Source of the DNA: Anaerolineaceae bacterium
Lineage (GTDB): Bacteria; Chloroflexota; Anaerolineae; Aggregatilineales; Phototrophicaceae
Length of the DNA: 64,000 nucleotides
Direction: 5' to 3'
Assembly: GCA_002702065.1 (NCBI GenBank)
Contig: NZXX01000012.1
Coordinates: 186,001 to 250,000 of the forward strand
The position numbers and the translations under genes are program-made. Under the pieces are notes generated by a model. It was given only the letters and a program-made list of their open reading frames with translations, was not told the DNA's origin and made no database searches. Positions 42,823 to 51,938 of the stretch are shown here, in pieces (position 1 is the first letter of the stretch; each line of letters begins with the position of its first letter).

Positions 42823-44367
42823 TCAACCGGCAGCGATGGCGTCGATTGCTTCAATATCGTTCAGGTTGTTCATGGCCTCGGTCACTTCCGGCAGGCGGTT
42901 CTGTTCCAGTTCTGCCAGGAAGTTCTCGAATTCAGCCTCGATGTCGAAGCCGGGCGTCAGGATCGCCTGAACTGTGAACTCATCCACCACAGACTGAATC
43001 GCCTGGAGGTTATCAGCGATGGCCGGGTCGTTGGTGTTGACGTTGTAGCTGACCACGCGCGTGTCGGTCACTTCGTCCAGCACGCCGGAGACATAGTCAA
43101 ACATCTCGTCCGTCACGTCGTTCCAGCTTGGGTTCTGGCGTGTGTAGTCAAAGTACGCCGGCGGTTCCGCAAAGAAGACACGGTCCAGCATGTACAGGTC
43201 ATACGGCGGATTTTCTTCGAGGATGGCATCGCGGCCACGGCGGCGGGCAATCCCGTCTTCGCCGACATCGAAGGTGATGCCCTCGACGCCCATCGTCATC
43301 AGCTCAAAGCCATCGGTGTACTGCCATTCCAGCATCCGGAAGAACGCATCAGCTTCTTCATCGGTCGCGGCGGTGGTCAGGGCAGTGCCGAGGTCCTGCG
43401 TATTGGGTGTGTAGATGGGGCCACCCTGGGTGCCGTCCGGCCCGGTCAGGCCGGTGATGTAGGCAATTTCTGCATTGGCGTCGGGGAAGGCATTCTGAAT
43501 GGCTTCCAGACGCAGGTGGCTGAACTGCGGCCAGTCGGTGGTTGCACCGACGATGCCGGCATAGAACTTGAACAGACCACGTTCTTCAGAGACACCCCAG
43601 GTCTGGTCGAGCAGGCCCTGTTCGTACAGGCCACGTGCGTAAACCAGCCCTTCCTTGAAGGACGGCAGGGTGTGCGACAGGATGAGCTGGCTTGGGTCGT
43701 CCGGTGAAGGCACCCAGGCCATATAGTTGACACCAAACGGGCTCAGGATCGGGTCGATCCAGCCAATAAAGCCGGAACCACTGAGCCGGTTGGGAACAAA
43801 CGGGATCATGACTTCACCCAGACCACCGGGGTCCTGTTCCTGGAAGGCTTGCAGCATGGCTTCGAATTCTTCGGTGGTGGTGGGATGCTCGATACCCAGC
43901 TGATCGGCCCAGTCCTTACGGTAGGCGATGGTGATGGGGTAGGAACCGGTGATACGCGGAATGTGATAGATGTTGCCATCGCTGTAGGTGTTGGCTTCCC
44001 AGACTTCCGGCGGGAAAGCGTCACGAACGGCGGGGTACTGGTCCAGCAGATCGTTCAGCGGACGCAGCAGACCCGCATCAATGTACTCCGCATACACGCC
44101 TTCACGCGGGCTGACACGGATCGAATCGGGCAGGTCGCCGCTGGCTACCGTCACGTTGCGCACTTCCACATATTCCGATGACGGAATCATGCGGTATTCG
44201 AGGTTGATGCCAACCGCTTCCTCGATCTGCGGTTGGTAGAAATTATCCGGGTCCCAGCTGTCACCCCGTGCGAGAATATTCAGGGTGACGGTGTCATCCT
44301 GCGCTGCCAGGGAACCAACGACTCCCAGCAACAGCAGCAGAATGAGCAAAAATCTGAACTTTTTCAT
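42823..44367 (-). CDS. Extracellular solute-binding protein of a sugar ABC importer (LipO/YtcQ-like)
   Basis: A 514-residue secreted binding protein (family 1). The signal peptide is MKKFRFLLILLLLLGVVGSLAAQ; there is no lipobox cysteine. The mature part has the two-lobed fold with RVSPREGVYAEYIDAGLLRPLNDLLDQYPAV and an ITIAYRKDWADQLGI hinge strand, typical of the binding proteins that go with LplB/YtcP permeases and carry oligosaccharides or glycosides. GGGAG precedes the ATG at 44367. A perfect AAGGAGGTGA lies further upstream at 44445-44436 with no start codon nearby. The gene follows its permeases after 193 bases that contain a hairpin, an arrangement that can raise binding-protein levels. 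Confidence 0.85.
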   Translation of the reverse strand: MKKFRFLLILLLLLGVVGSLAAQDDTVTLNILARGDSWDPDNFYQPQIEEAVGINLEYRMIPSSEYVEVRNVTVASGDLPDSIRVSPREGVYAEYIDAGLLRPLNDLLDQYPAVRDAFPPEVWEANTYSDGNIYHIPRITGSYPITIAYRKDWADQLGIEHPTTTEEFEAMLQAFQEQDPGGLGEVMIPFVPNRLSGSGFIGWIDPILSPFGVNYMAWVPSPDDPSQLILSHTLPSFKEGLVYARGLYEQGLLDQTWGVSEERGLFKFYAGIVGATTDWPQFSHLRLEAIQNAFPDANAEIAYITGLTGPDGTQGGPIYTPNTQDLGTALTTAATDEEADAFFRMLEWQYTDGFELMTMGVEGITFDVGEDGIARRRGRDAILEENPPYDLYMLDRVFFAEPPAYFDYTRQNPSWNDVTDEMFDYVSGVLDEVTDTRVVSYNVNTNDPAIADNLQAIQSVVDEFTVQAILTPGFDIEAEFENFLAELEQNRLPEVTEAMNNLNDIEAIDAIAAG

Positions 44368-44499
44368 GGTGCTCCCTTTCGTAGTAAACGTATTTTGGCA
44401 AACCTGTGTGGATGCTCGTAAATGGCTTTTCAGTGTCACCTCCTTCATAAATCCAGTTTGCAGTTAGCCATACAGCAGATGGTCAGGCTGTCCGCGCCC

Positions 44500-44533
44500 G
44501 GCCTTTGACGCCTGCGGTCAGGTATCAAAAGCC
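44500..44533 (-). other. Intercistronic stem-loop between permease and binding-protein genes
   Basis: GGCCTTTGA (44500-44508) pairs with TCAAAAGCC (44525-44533) with one mismatch, and an inner CCTG/CAGG stem caps it. It sits in the 193-base gap between the permease stop and the binding-protein start and may protect or process the mRNA. Confidence 0.5.
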
Positions 44534-44560
44534 GAGGGCCAACAGCATGCCATATATCAA

Positions 44561-45478
44561 TCAGCCTTTTTCGGCCCCCAGCACAATGCCCTTGATGAAG
44601 AAGCGCTGGAGGAACGGGTACAGGATGGCGAACGGGGCCATCGTGACGACGATTGTCGCCGCCCGGATCGTGAGCTGGTTCACAGTCTGGCTGCCGTACA
44701 GGTCGCGGTTGCTCATCCCCAGTTCGTTGAGGTCCGCCTGTACGACGACGTTGCGCACCAGCACTTGCAGCGGCCAGTTTTGCGGGTCGGTGATGTAGAA
44801 GATGCCGCGAAAAAACTCGTTCCAGTAGGCAATCGCGTAAAACAGGCCGATGGTCATCATGGCGGGCAGCGCCAGCGGAATCATGATGCGGAACAGGATC
44901 GTTAGTTCGCTGGCCCCGTCGATGCGGGCGGATTCCACCAGCGAACTGGGGATCGTCTCGAAGAAGTTGCGCATCAGGATGAGATAAAACGAGTTGATCA
45001 TCGCGGGCAAAATCATCGACCAGACGCTGTTGATCAGCCCCAGATCGCGCACCAGCATATAACCGGGGATAATGCCGGCACTGAAGACCATCGGGATGAT
45101 AACCAGAATCATCAGGGCGTTGCGTCCCGGCAGGTCCTCGCGCGAGAGGGCATAGGCGGCCATTGTCGTCGTGAGCAGGCTGAGGGCGGTGCCGACGACC
45201 GTGATAAACACCGTCACACCAAAGGCCCGCTGGACCGACCCGCCCTTGAAAACAAACGTGTACGAATCCAGCGTGAAGTCCTGCGGGATCAGCATCAGGC
45301 CGGAACGCGCGACCGCGTTGGGCGTGCTGAACGACACGCTGAGGACGTGCAGGATCGGGATGATACTGATGAGCGCGAAGACGATGAGGGCGATATAGAT
45401 CAGCGTCTGGGCGATACGGCTGCGTTCATCACGCTCCAGCTGGGTTTCATCAATTTTGAACAGGCGATTGAGCGCCAT
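44561..45478 (-). CDS. Carbohydrate ABC transporter permease, YtcP/LplC type
   Basis: A 305-residue inner-membrane permease with six helices. The ATPase-contact EAA loop is SSLVESARIDGASELTILFRIMIPLALPA. The N terminus DETQLERDERSRIAQTLIYIALI and the region GLMLIPQDFTLDSYTFVF fit the YtcP/LplC subgroup of CUT1 importers. It pairs with the LplB-like permease encoded 12 bases upstream. No ATPase gene is in the cluster; in this subgroup a shared MsmX-like ATPase encoded elsewhere usually serves several importers. Confidence 0.9.
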   Translation of the reverse strand: MALNRLFKIDETQLERDERSRIAQTLIYIALIVFALISIIPILHVLSVSFSTPNAVARSGLMLIPQDFTLDSYTFVFKGGSVQRAFGVTVFITVVGTALSLLTTTMAAYALSREDLPGRNALMILVIIPMVFSAGIIPGYMLVRDLGLINSVWSMILPAMINSFYLILMRNFFETIPSSLVESARIDGASELTILFRIMIPLALPAMMTIGLFYAIAYWNEFFRGIFYITDPQNWPLQVLVRNVVVQADLNELGMSNRDLYGSQTVNQLTIRAATIVVTMAPFAILYPFLQRFFIKGIVLGAEKG

Positions 45479-45490
45479 GATTATTTCTCC

Positions 45491-46447
45491 TTACCAGAGC
45501 GTGGAATGCCCCAGACGTTTGACAAACTGGTTGGATGCGACGATCAGGATGAAGCCGATGATGCCCTTGAACAGGCCGAGCGCGGTGGCGATGGCGAATT
45601 TGCCTTCGACCAGGCCAATGCGATAGGTGTAGGTGTCGATGATGTCGGCCACCGAGTACACCGCCGGGTTGTACATCACGAACACCTGCTCGAAACCAGC
45701 ATCCAGAATCTGGCCCATGTTGAGAATGAGCACAATGACGATCACGCCGGTAATGCCGGGCAGGGTGATGAAGCGCATCTGCTGCCAGCGGTTGGCGCCA
45801 TCCACACGCGCGGCGGAATACAGTTCCGTGTCAATCGACGTCATGGCGGCCAGGTACAGAATGGCGCTGAAGCCAAAGCCTTTCATGATGTCGGTGACGA
45901 CCAGAATGCCCCGGAACAGGCGCGTATCAACCAGCAGCGTATTGCCGTTGATGCCGAACGCACCGACCAGGTCCGCGATAATGCCGCCGGGGGCCAGAAA
46001 CAGCACCATGATGCCGCCATAGACCACCCACGACAGAAAATGCGGGAACAGCGTCACGGTCTGGACGCCGCGCTTGAACAACGCGAAGCGGATTTCGTTG
46101 AGCAGCAGGGCGAAGATGATCGGCACCGGCATGCCGATGAACAGCTTCATCAGACTGATGATGAGCGTGTTCATAAAGACTTCGGAGAAAGCAGGCAGCG
46201 AAAACAGCCGCTCGAAATGCTCGAATCCGATCCAGGTCATGTCCGCAATGGCGGTGGCTGGTTTGAAGTCGCGAAAGGCCAGCGACAGACCCCAGTAGGG
46301 GTAATAACGGAAAACGGCGAAAAATATTATCGCAGGCAGCAGCAAGACATACAGCATGCGCATTTTCCAGATGCGATGCAGCAGCAGGCGCAGCTTCGAT
46401 GGTTTGGCCGACTGGGGAGCCAGCACGGTGGATATATCTGCACTCAT
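45491..46447 (-). CDS. Carbohydrate ABC transporter permease, LplB type
   Basis: A 318-residue permease with six helices. After a cytosolic N terminus, the protein has MLYVLLLPAIIFFAVFRYYPYWGLSLAFRDF, the typical LplB beginning, and the EAA loop ELYSAARVDGANRWQQMRFITLPGI. It forms the channel with the YtcP-like protein. The ATG overlaps the end of the kinase gene by 4 bases, tying import to the first catabolic step in one transcript. Confidence 0.9.
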   Translation of the reverse strand: MSADISTVLAPQSAKPSKLRLLLHRIWKMRMLYVLLLPAIIFFAVFRYYPYWGLSLAFRDFKPATAIADMTWIGFEHFERLFSLPAFSEVFMNTLIISLMKLFIGMPVPIIFALLLNEIRFALFKRGVQTVTLFPHFLSWVVYGGIMVLFLAPGGIIADLVGAFGINGNTLLVDTRLFRGILVVTDIMKGFGFSAILYLAAMTSIDTELYSAARVDGANRWQQMRFITLPGITGVIVIVLILNMGQILDAGFEQVFVMYNPAVYSVADIIDTYTYRIGLVEGKFAIATALGLFKGIIGFILIVASNQFVKRLGHSTLW

Positions 46448-47982
46448 GAACGATCTTTCTCCTCACTCTGGTTGAGCTTGCGCCAGGGTGTGCGCATGGC
46501 CGTTTCGATTTCGCGGTAATGGTCGTAACGGCCTTGATAGATGGCATGGCGCGCCGCGTTGGGCTGGTACACATGCTCGATGATGACACTCTGCTCGCCT
46601 GCCTCGGCATAGCTGGCGTAGATGCCCGCGCCGATGCCTGCTGCCAGCGCCGCGCCGCGTGTCCCGCTTTCAAAACAATCCGTCACTTCGACCGGCACAT
46701 TGAGCACGTCGGCAAACATCTGCGACCAGACCGCGCTGCGTGCGCCGCCCCCGGTCAGCCGCACCACATTGAACTGCGCCCCGGCCTGCCGCAGCCGTTC
46801 GATGTGCGTCAGATGGCTGAAGACGACCCCTTCGTACAATGCCCGCAGCACATGCGCCCGTGTGTGCCAGCCGACCAGCCCATAAAACCCGGCGCGGGCG
46901 GTGGCCTGCACATTGGAGCCGTACAAAAACGGGTGGAAAACCGGCACCGAGTCCGTGATCGGGATGCTGTTCACCCGTTCGCCGCACACATCGAAGACTG
47001 AGAGGCCGCGACTGTCGGCTTCGCGCTGTTCTTCGGCGCAGAACTGGCTGACGAACCAGTCCAGGTTGGCAGCCCCGGCGGTGCTGGCCTCCACGATCAG
47101 CCAGCGGTCCGGGTCGGCAAAGGGCGCTGTCAGGAACAGATCGCGCGAGACGACCGGTTCATCGGCGATAACTTCGTTGATGCTCCAGCTGCCGACGATG
47201 ACACAGGCCTGACCCGCACGGTTGACCCCGACACCAATGGCGCCAGCGTCGATGTCGATCATCCCGGCGACGACCGGAGTCCCAACCGCCAGCCCGGTTG
47301 CTTCGGCAGCCTGTGCGGTGACGGTGCCGGTAACTTCGGCGCTGTGGGCCAGCCGGGGCAGGGCATCCGCTATTTCGGCAATGCCATACAGGTCCAGCAG
47401 TTCAGGCGACCAGGTTTTTTCCGGTACGCGCAGCAGGGCGGTGGTGCCCATGTCGGAATAATCGGTGGCGCGTTCGCCGGTCAGGCAGTAATTGATGTAG
47501 TCCTTGCACAGCAGCACCGTGCCGATGCGGGCATAGGTATCGGGTTCATGACGTTTTAGCCATGCCAGCAGCAGCGGGGCCTGTCCGGCGTAGAAGTTTT
47601 GCCAGATGTGGGGGTAGGCGCGTGCGGGCATGTCGTCGGCAATCCACTCATCCAGCAGGCTGGCGGCGCGTGTGTCCAGCGACTGAATGCCATTGCGCAG
47701 CGGCTGACCGGTTTTATCCAGCAGATAGAGGCCGTTGCCATGCCCGGTGCAGCCAACCCCGGCGATTTCATCTGGCCGGATGCCGGACCCCGCAATCAGG
47801 TCGCGGATCACGGTGGCGGTTTCCTGCCAGACCGTATCCATATCGCGTTCGGTCCAGCCGGGCCGGGTATGCAGCGTGTCGATGCGGCGGCTGGTCGCAT
47901 GAATCTCGCGTCCGTTCAGGTCGAACAGCGCGGCTTTGCACACCGTATTGCCGTTATCCAGCCCCAGTAAGTAGCGTGCCAT
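46444..47982 (-). CDS. FGGY-family carbohydrate kinase
   Basis: A 512-residue sugar or polyol kinase. Domain I starts MARYLLGLDNGNTVCKAALFDLNG (phosphate 1 loop), with GCTGHGNGLYLLDKTGQPLRNGIQSLDTRA at the substrate site; the catalytic aspartate is in PVVAGMIDIDAGAIGVGV and the ATP site in VRLTGGGARSAVWSQMFADVLN. The GHGNGLYLLD version is seen in LyxK- and EryA-type members rather than in glycerol kinases. It should phosphorylate a sugar, ketose or sugar alcohol after uptake. The ATG at 47982 has AGGGG upstream and lies 11 bases after the dehydrogenase stop. Neighbouring GlpD/EryB-like and SorC-type genes resemble the Brucella erythritol set. Confidence 0.88.
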   Translation of the reverse strand: MARYLLGLDNGNTVCKAALFDLNGREIHATSRRIDTLHTRPGWTERDMDTVWQETATVIRDLIAGSGIRPDEIAGVGCTGHGNGLYLLDKTGQPLRNGIQSLDTRAASLLDEWIADDMPARAYPHIWQNFYAGQAPLLLAWLKRHEPDTYARIGTVLLCKDYINYCLTGERATDYSDMGTTALLRVPEKTWSPELLDLYGIAEIADALPRLAHSAEVTGTVTAQAAEATGLAVGTPVVAGMIDIDAGAIGVGVNRAGQACVIVGSWSINEVIADEPVVSRDLFLTAPFADPDRWLIVEASTAGAANLDWFVSQFCAEEQREADSRGLSVFDVCGERVNSIPITDSVPVFHPFLYGSNVQATARAGFYGLVGWHTRAHVLRALYEGVVFSHLTHIERLRQAGAQFNVVRLTGGGARSAVWSQMFADVLNVPVEVTDCFESGTRGAALAAGIGAGIYASYAEAGEQSVIIEHVYQPNAARHAIYQGRYDHYREIETAMRTPWRKLNQSEEKDRS

Positions 47983-47993
47983 CAATCGTGCCC

Positions 47994-49274
47994 CTACTGC
48001 CACATCGTCATGGAGTCGTGGAACAGCGCGTGCAGGTCTTCAGCGCTGGCCGGACGCGGCGATAATTTGGTGACGCGGTGCTGCGGCAGCGTGCCTTCCA
48101 CCAGGGCGGGAATATCCGCCTCGGTAAAGCCGATGGCGCTGAGTCCGTTGGGCACGCCGGTCTGTTTCATCAGGTCGACAATCGCCCCGGCCAGCACCGC
48201 CCCGGCCTGATCTTCCGGCACGTCGCGTGTGTCCACGCCCATCAGCCCGGCGGCGTACAGGTGACGCTGCGGGTTCGCCTGCGCCGTAAAGCGGAACACG
48301 GCGGGCGCGTTCAGAATGACGGACATGCCGTGCGGGATAATCGGGTGGTCGCCGGGGTAGCCTGCTGGCTGGAACTGCCGCACCATGCCCGACACCGGGT
48401 ACGACATGCCATGAGGCAGATGCACACCCGCGTTGCCAAAGCCAATGCCCGCATAGGCCGAGGCCAGCAGCATGTGGCTGCGTGCTTCGTCGTCGTTGGC
48501 GTCCGCGACGGCCCGCACGATATAGCGCGAAACCATCTCAATGGCCTTCGACGCCCAGATATCGCTGATCGGGTTGGCCCCCTGATAGGCCGGGCGCAGA
48601 TGCGGTGATTCAGGTGCCGGGCGGCTGGCATACGGGATCGCGGTCAGGGATTCCAGCGCGTGGCTCAACACATCCAGCCCGGAACTGGCGGCTACCATCG
48701 GCGGCAGCGTGCGCGTGTTGTCCGGGTCGAGCACACCCATGACCGGGCGCAGGGCACGGTGCGCGATGCCGGTCTTGGCGTGCATCGACAGTAGATCGAA
48801 GATGGCCACGCCGGTGGTTTCGCTGCCGGTGCCTGCTGTCGTCGGGATGGCGATCAGCGGTTTGAGCGGCCCCGGTACGGGCGTGCCTTTGCCGATGGGC
48901 GGGTTGACGTAATCGAGCAGATCCGCCGGGTAGGTGGCGTACAGGTTGGCGACCTTGGCCGTGTCGATGGTCGAGCCGCCACCCACCGCGACATAGCCAT
49001 CAAACTGGCCGTCTGTCGCGAAGGCGATGGCGTGCAGAAATGATTCGTCGGTGGGTTCGACGCGCACCTGATCGTAGAGGACGGCGTCGATGCCGGCTTC
49101 GCGCAGGGCCTTCAGCACCACCGCGACCGGCTCCAGCCCGGCCAGATGCGGGTCCGTCACGACCATGACGCGTTTGGCACCAAACCGGCTCATATCATGC
49201 CCGACCTCGCGCGTCACGCCGGGGCCGTACTTGATACTGGATGTATCCATTGTGAAAGCAGTTTCGTGTGTCAT
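47994..49274 (-). CDS. Iron-containing alcohol dehydrogenase, hydroxyacid-oxoacid transhydrogenase (ADHFE1)-like
   Basis: A 426-residue group III dehydrogenase. Its segments closely follow the mitochondrial ADHFE1 pattern: SSIKYGPGVTREVG, VRVEPTDESFLHAIAFA, YVAVGGGSTIDTAKVANLYA, IPTTAGTGSETTGVAIFD, and GNAGVHLPHGMSYPVSG. Iron ligands are in SGLDVLSHALE, GVHLPHG and IPHGMSV. ADHFE1 oxidises 4-hydroxybutyrate with 2-oxoglutarate as hydride acceptor; here the substrate may be a hydroxy-acid or aldehyde from the pathway. Two ATGs are adjacent (49277, 49274); the second has better spacing to AAGGGA. It lies between the aldolase and kinase genes. Confidence 0.87.
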   Translation of the reverse strand: MTHETAFTMDTSSIKYGPGVTREVGHDMSRFGAKRVMVVTDPHLAGLEPVAVVLKALREAGIDAVLYDQVRVEPTDESFLHAIAFATDGQFDGYVAVGGGSTIDTAKVANLYATYPADLLDYVNPPIGKGTPVPGPLKPLIAIPTTAGTGSETTGVAIFDLLSMHAKTGIAHRALRPVMGVLDPDNTRTLPPMVAASSGLDVLSHALESLTAIPYASRPAPESPHLRPAYQGANPISDIWASKAIEMVSRYIVRAVADANDDEARSHMLLASAYAGIGFGNAGVHLPHGMSYPVSGMVRQFQPAGYPGDHPIIPHGMSVILNAPAVFRFTAQANPQRHLYAAGLMGVDTRDVPEDQAGAVLAGAIVDLMKQTGVPNGLSAIGFTEADIPALVEGTLPQHRVTKLSPRPASAEDLHALFHDSMTMWQ

Positions 49275-49328
49275 CATAAATCCCTTTTCCCAAAAATGAC
49301 CGTCACTATTCAGGTTTCTGGTCATTGC

Positions 49329-49352
49329 GGGGTCGATTGCCCGAATCGCCCC
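49329..49352. repeat. GGGGTCGATT / AATCGCCCC palindromic repeat
   Basis: Nine-base arms with one bulged T around GCCCG, in the 96-base gap between the aldolase and dehydrogenase genes. It is related to the palindrome at 41205-41226. Confidence 0.45.
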
Positions 49353-49370
49353 GGTGTGTCACAAACAGGG

Positions 49371-50222
49371 TCAGGCGCTGGCCCCTTCATAAATCGCCCA
49401 TGCTTCGTCCGGCGTGACGTCGTCGTGGATGAGCGCCATGAAGGCCTTGACGATCTGTTTTGGATTGGGGTGCTGGTAGATATTGCGCCCGTAAACCAGC
49501 CCCACCGCGCCCTGCTGCAAAAAGGCGTGGCTGCGCTCGAACACTTCCCGCAGGTCGGCTTTGCCACCGCCACGCACCAGCACCGGGCAGCGGGCCGCCT
49601 CGATGACCTCGTGGTAATCCTCGGCGTGGTCGGTCGGGTCCGCCTTGATGATGTCGGCCCCCAGTTCGCGCGCCTGCCGCACCAGCGGGACAATCTTGGT
49701 TTTGTCGCCGTCGACCATGTAGCCGCCCCGGCCACTATTGCCCTGCATAACCAGCGGCTCAATCATCAGCGGCATACCATATTTGTCGCACGCGCCGCGC
49801 AACCGGCTGATATTGGTGATCGTCTGGCGGTGCAGTTCCGGCTCGTCCGGCAGCAGCAGCAGGTTGACGACCACGCAGGCCGCGTCCATCCGCAGCGCTT
49901 CCAGAATCGGCTCGTCGCTGTTCTGCAAAATGTTGAACATGAACCGGTGGGTCTGCGGGTTGTAGGGGTTGCCGGTGTCGGTGCGCATCACCAGTGCCGG
50001 TTTCTGCTTGCCGGGGATCGTTTGCAGTACATCGCTCTGGCCGTAATTCATCTGGATCGCGTCCGGCCCGGCGTCGACAAGCTGGTGAACCACTTTTTCG
50101 ACGTTTTCCAACCCATCGAGGAAGCTGTATTCGTTGAAGACGCCATGATCGATAGCCACATCCAGACATTTGCCGGAGGTGTTGAACAGGCGATTGAGGC
50201 GGACTTTGTGCGAGTCGCGCAT
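49371..50222 (-). CDS. Class I aldolase, DeoC/FbaB (DhnA-like) family
   Basis: A 283-residue TIM-barrel aldolase. The Schiff-base lysine is K193 in GADIIKADPTD; CLDVAIDHGVFNEYSFLDG at the start and VLVRGGGKAD near residue 215 (phosphate site) complete the family pattern seen in FbaB, LsrF and related class I aldolases. It probably splits a phosphorylated ketose to dihydroxyacetone phosphate or a similar C2/C3 unit plus an aldehyde. It lies three bases after the GlpD-like gene in the catabolic cluster. The substrate length (C4 to C6) cannot be told. Confidence 0.87.
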   Translation of the reverse strand: MRDSHKVRLNRLFNTSGKCLDVAIDHGVFNEYSFLDGLENVEKVVHQLVDAGPDAIQMNYGQSDVLQTIPGKQKPALVMRTDTGNPYNPQTHRFMFNILQNSDEPILEALRMDAACVVVNLLLLPDEPELHRQTITNISRLRGACDKYGMPLMIEPLVMQGNSGRGGYMVDGDKTKIVPLVRQARELGADIIKADPTDHAEDYHEVIEAARCPVLVRGGGKADLREVFERSHAFLQQGAVGLVYGRNIYQHPNPKQIVKAFMALIHDDVTPDEAWAIYEGASA

Positions 50223-50225
50223 GAT

Positions 50226-51935
50226 TTAAGGAACCCTTTCCGTGTGCGGCAGATGGACTCCATGCCGCTTTGCCAGTATCTGTGAAGTACGTTCGATGTC
50301 GCTTTGTGTCTGGTCATCGGACCAACCGAGTGCCGCCGCCGTAATCTGCCCCAGTTCCAGCAGCAGCGCGGCGGTCAGCTCACCTTGCAGCGCCAGCGTT
50401 GTGCGTCGCAGCACCAGGTCATCCAGATGATGCACCTGTTCATGCGTCACCAGGAAGGCGATCTCGCGGCGGCTGTAACCGGGATGCTCGACCAGCGGTT
50501 CGTCAGGTGCGGCGGTGAGAAAAGCGGCGACAGCTTCTGCCCGCGCGCCATAGCGTTGCAGCAAGGTCTCCAGCCGGTCAGTGGGGAGGCCGGTTTGGGC
50601 GTGCCGCCGGTTCAGCCAGTCCTGCCGGGCGGTGTTGTTGTTCGGGTAACCCTTGCCGCCACCAATGGGCAGCGAATCCGTTGTCTGGTTGCGGGTGCGG
50701 CCCAGGCGTTGCAGCAGCGTATCCGTCACCTGTTCGGCAAACGCGCGGAACGTTGTCCACTTGCCGCCGATCAGGTTGTAAACCGGGAAGGTCCGCTCAC
50801 CCGTTGGTTCGATTACGTCGCAGTGATGATCGCGGCTGATCTGCCCGGTGGTGGCCGTCTGCATTCTCGGCAGTGGGCGCACCCCGCAGAAGTGATAGAC
50901 CACGTCCGCTGGCTGGACATCAATCGCGGGCAGCACCTGCCGGATCGATTCCAGAATGTAGGCGATTTCATCCGCTTCGCAGATCGCCGCTTCGGGGTCG
51001 TCAATGCGAATATCAGTGGACCCGGCCAGCACCTTGCCCAGCAGCGGAAACATGATGCAGATGCGGCCATCGGCGTTTTCGTAAAACAGCATTTCATCGC
51101 CCAGCGCCGCCAGCAGGTCGGGGTGATTGATGATGAGATGTGACCCCTTGGTCCCGCCGATAAACGACGTCGGCTGGTTCAGCGCCTGATTGACGGAGTC
51201 GATCCAGGCACCGCCGGCGTTGACCACCATTTGCGGGCGCACCTGCACTGTCTGGCCGCTCAGCTCGTCGCGCAGCGTGACATATTCGCCGCTGCCGTCG
51301 ATCAGTGAGACGTAATTCAGCGCGTGGGCCTGCGGGTGAATCGCGGCTGCGTCCAGCGCCAGTTCCAGCCCCAGCCGCTCCGGGTAGGCGATCCAGGCGT
51401 CGTAATAGGTCGCCGTGCAGACGATGTCGCCATTCAGGTTGGGATGCGCCTGCAACGATTCCGCCCGCGACCGGAAGCGATGGCGCGGCAGAATGCGCTG
51501 GCTCCCGGCAAACAGGTCATACAGCGTCAGGCCGATTTTGACCAGCAGCGCCCCGCGGTTGACCGGCGGTTGTTCCAGGCCGAGGAAACGCAGCGCGGCA
51601 GGCAGCAGGCCGGAGAACCAGTTGTAGATCGGCACCGTCGTCGGCAGCGGATGCACATAATGGGGCGCATTTTGCAGCAGCAGATTGCGCTCGCGCAGGG
51701 ATTCGCGCACCAGCCGGAACTCGCCGTTTTCCAGATAACGCAGACCGCCATGAATCATGCGGGAGGGTGCGGCGCTGGCCCCGGAGCAGAAATCGCCCTT
51801 GTCGATCAGCAGCGCATCTACACCCTGAAGCGCCAGTTCACGCAGCACGCCCAGCCCATTGATGCCGCCGCCCACAATCAGGACGGTGACATCGGGTTTC
51901 TGGGCGAGGGCTTGTAGCAGCGCGTCCCTGTTCAT
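50226..51935 (-). CDS. FAD-dependent glycerol-3-phosphate dehydrogenase family (GlpD / EryB-like)
   Basis: A 569-residue flavoprotein. VLIVGGGINGLGVLRELALQGVDALLIDKGDFCSG is the FAD loop; SRMIHGGLRYLENGEFRLVRESLRER is the GlpD signature, and the C-terminal domain has the CHR-type helical end with VTHEQVHHLDDLVLRRTTLAL. It oxidises a sn-glycerol-3-phosphate-like alcohol and passes electrons to quinone at the membrane. Beside an FGGY kinase and a SorC regulator it may act on a polyol phosphate, as EryB does on erythritol phosphate; plain glycerol-3-phosphate is the alternative. It lies three bases from each neighbour. Confidence 0.88.
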   Translation of the reverse strand: MNRDALLQALAQKPDVTVLIVGGGINGLGVLRELALQGVDALLIDKGDFCSGASAAPSRMIHGGLRYLENGEFRLVRESLRERNLLLQNAPHYVHPLPTTVPIYNWFSGLLPAALRFLGLEQPPVNRGALLVKIGLTLYDLFAGSQRILPRHRFRSRAESLQAHPNLNGDIVCTATYYDAWIAYPERLGLELALDAAAIHPQAHALNYVSLIDGSGEYVTLRDELSGQTVQVRPQMVVNAGGAWIDSVNQALNQPTSFIGGTKGSHLIINHPDLLAALGDEMLFYENADGRICIMFPLLGKVLAGSTDIRIDDPEAAICEADEIAYILESIRQVLPAIDVQPADVVYHFCGVRPLPRMQTATTGQISRDHHCDVIEPTGERTFPVYNLIGGKWTTFRAFAEQVTDTLLQRLGRTRNQTTDSLPIGGGKGYPNNNTARQDWLNRRHAQTGLPTDRLETLLQRYGARAEAVAAFLTAAPDEPLVEHPGYSRREIAFLVTHEQVHHLDDLVLRRTTLALQGELTAALLLELGQITAAALGWSDDQTQSDIERTSQILAKRHGVHLPHTERVP

Positions 51936-51938
51936 GGT

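Noticed and set aside
45347..46519. 390-codon open frame antisense to the LplB-like permease gene
   Set aside because: Low-complexity D/H/Q-rich translation, no ribosome site, opposite a clear permease.
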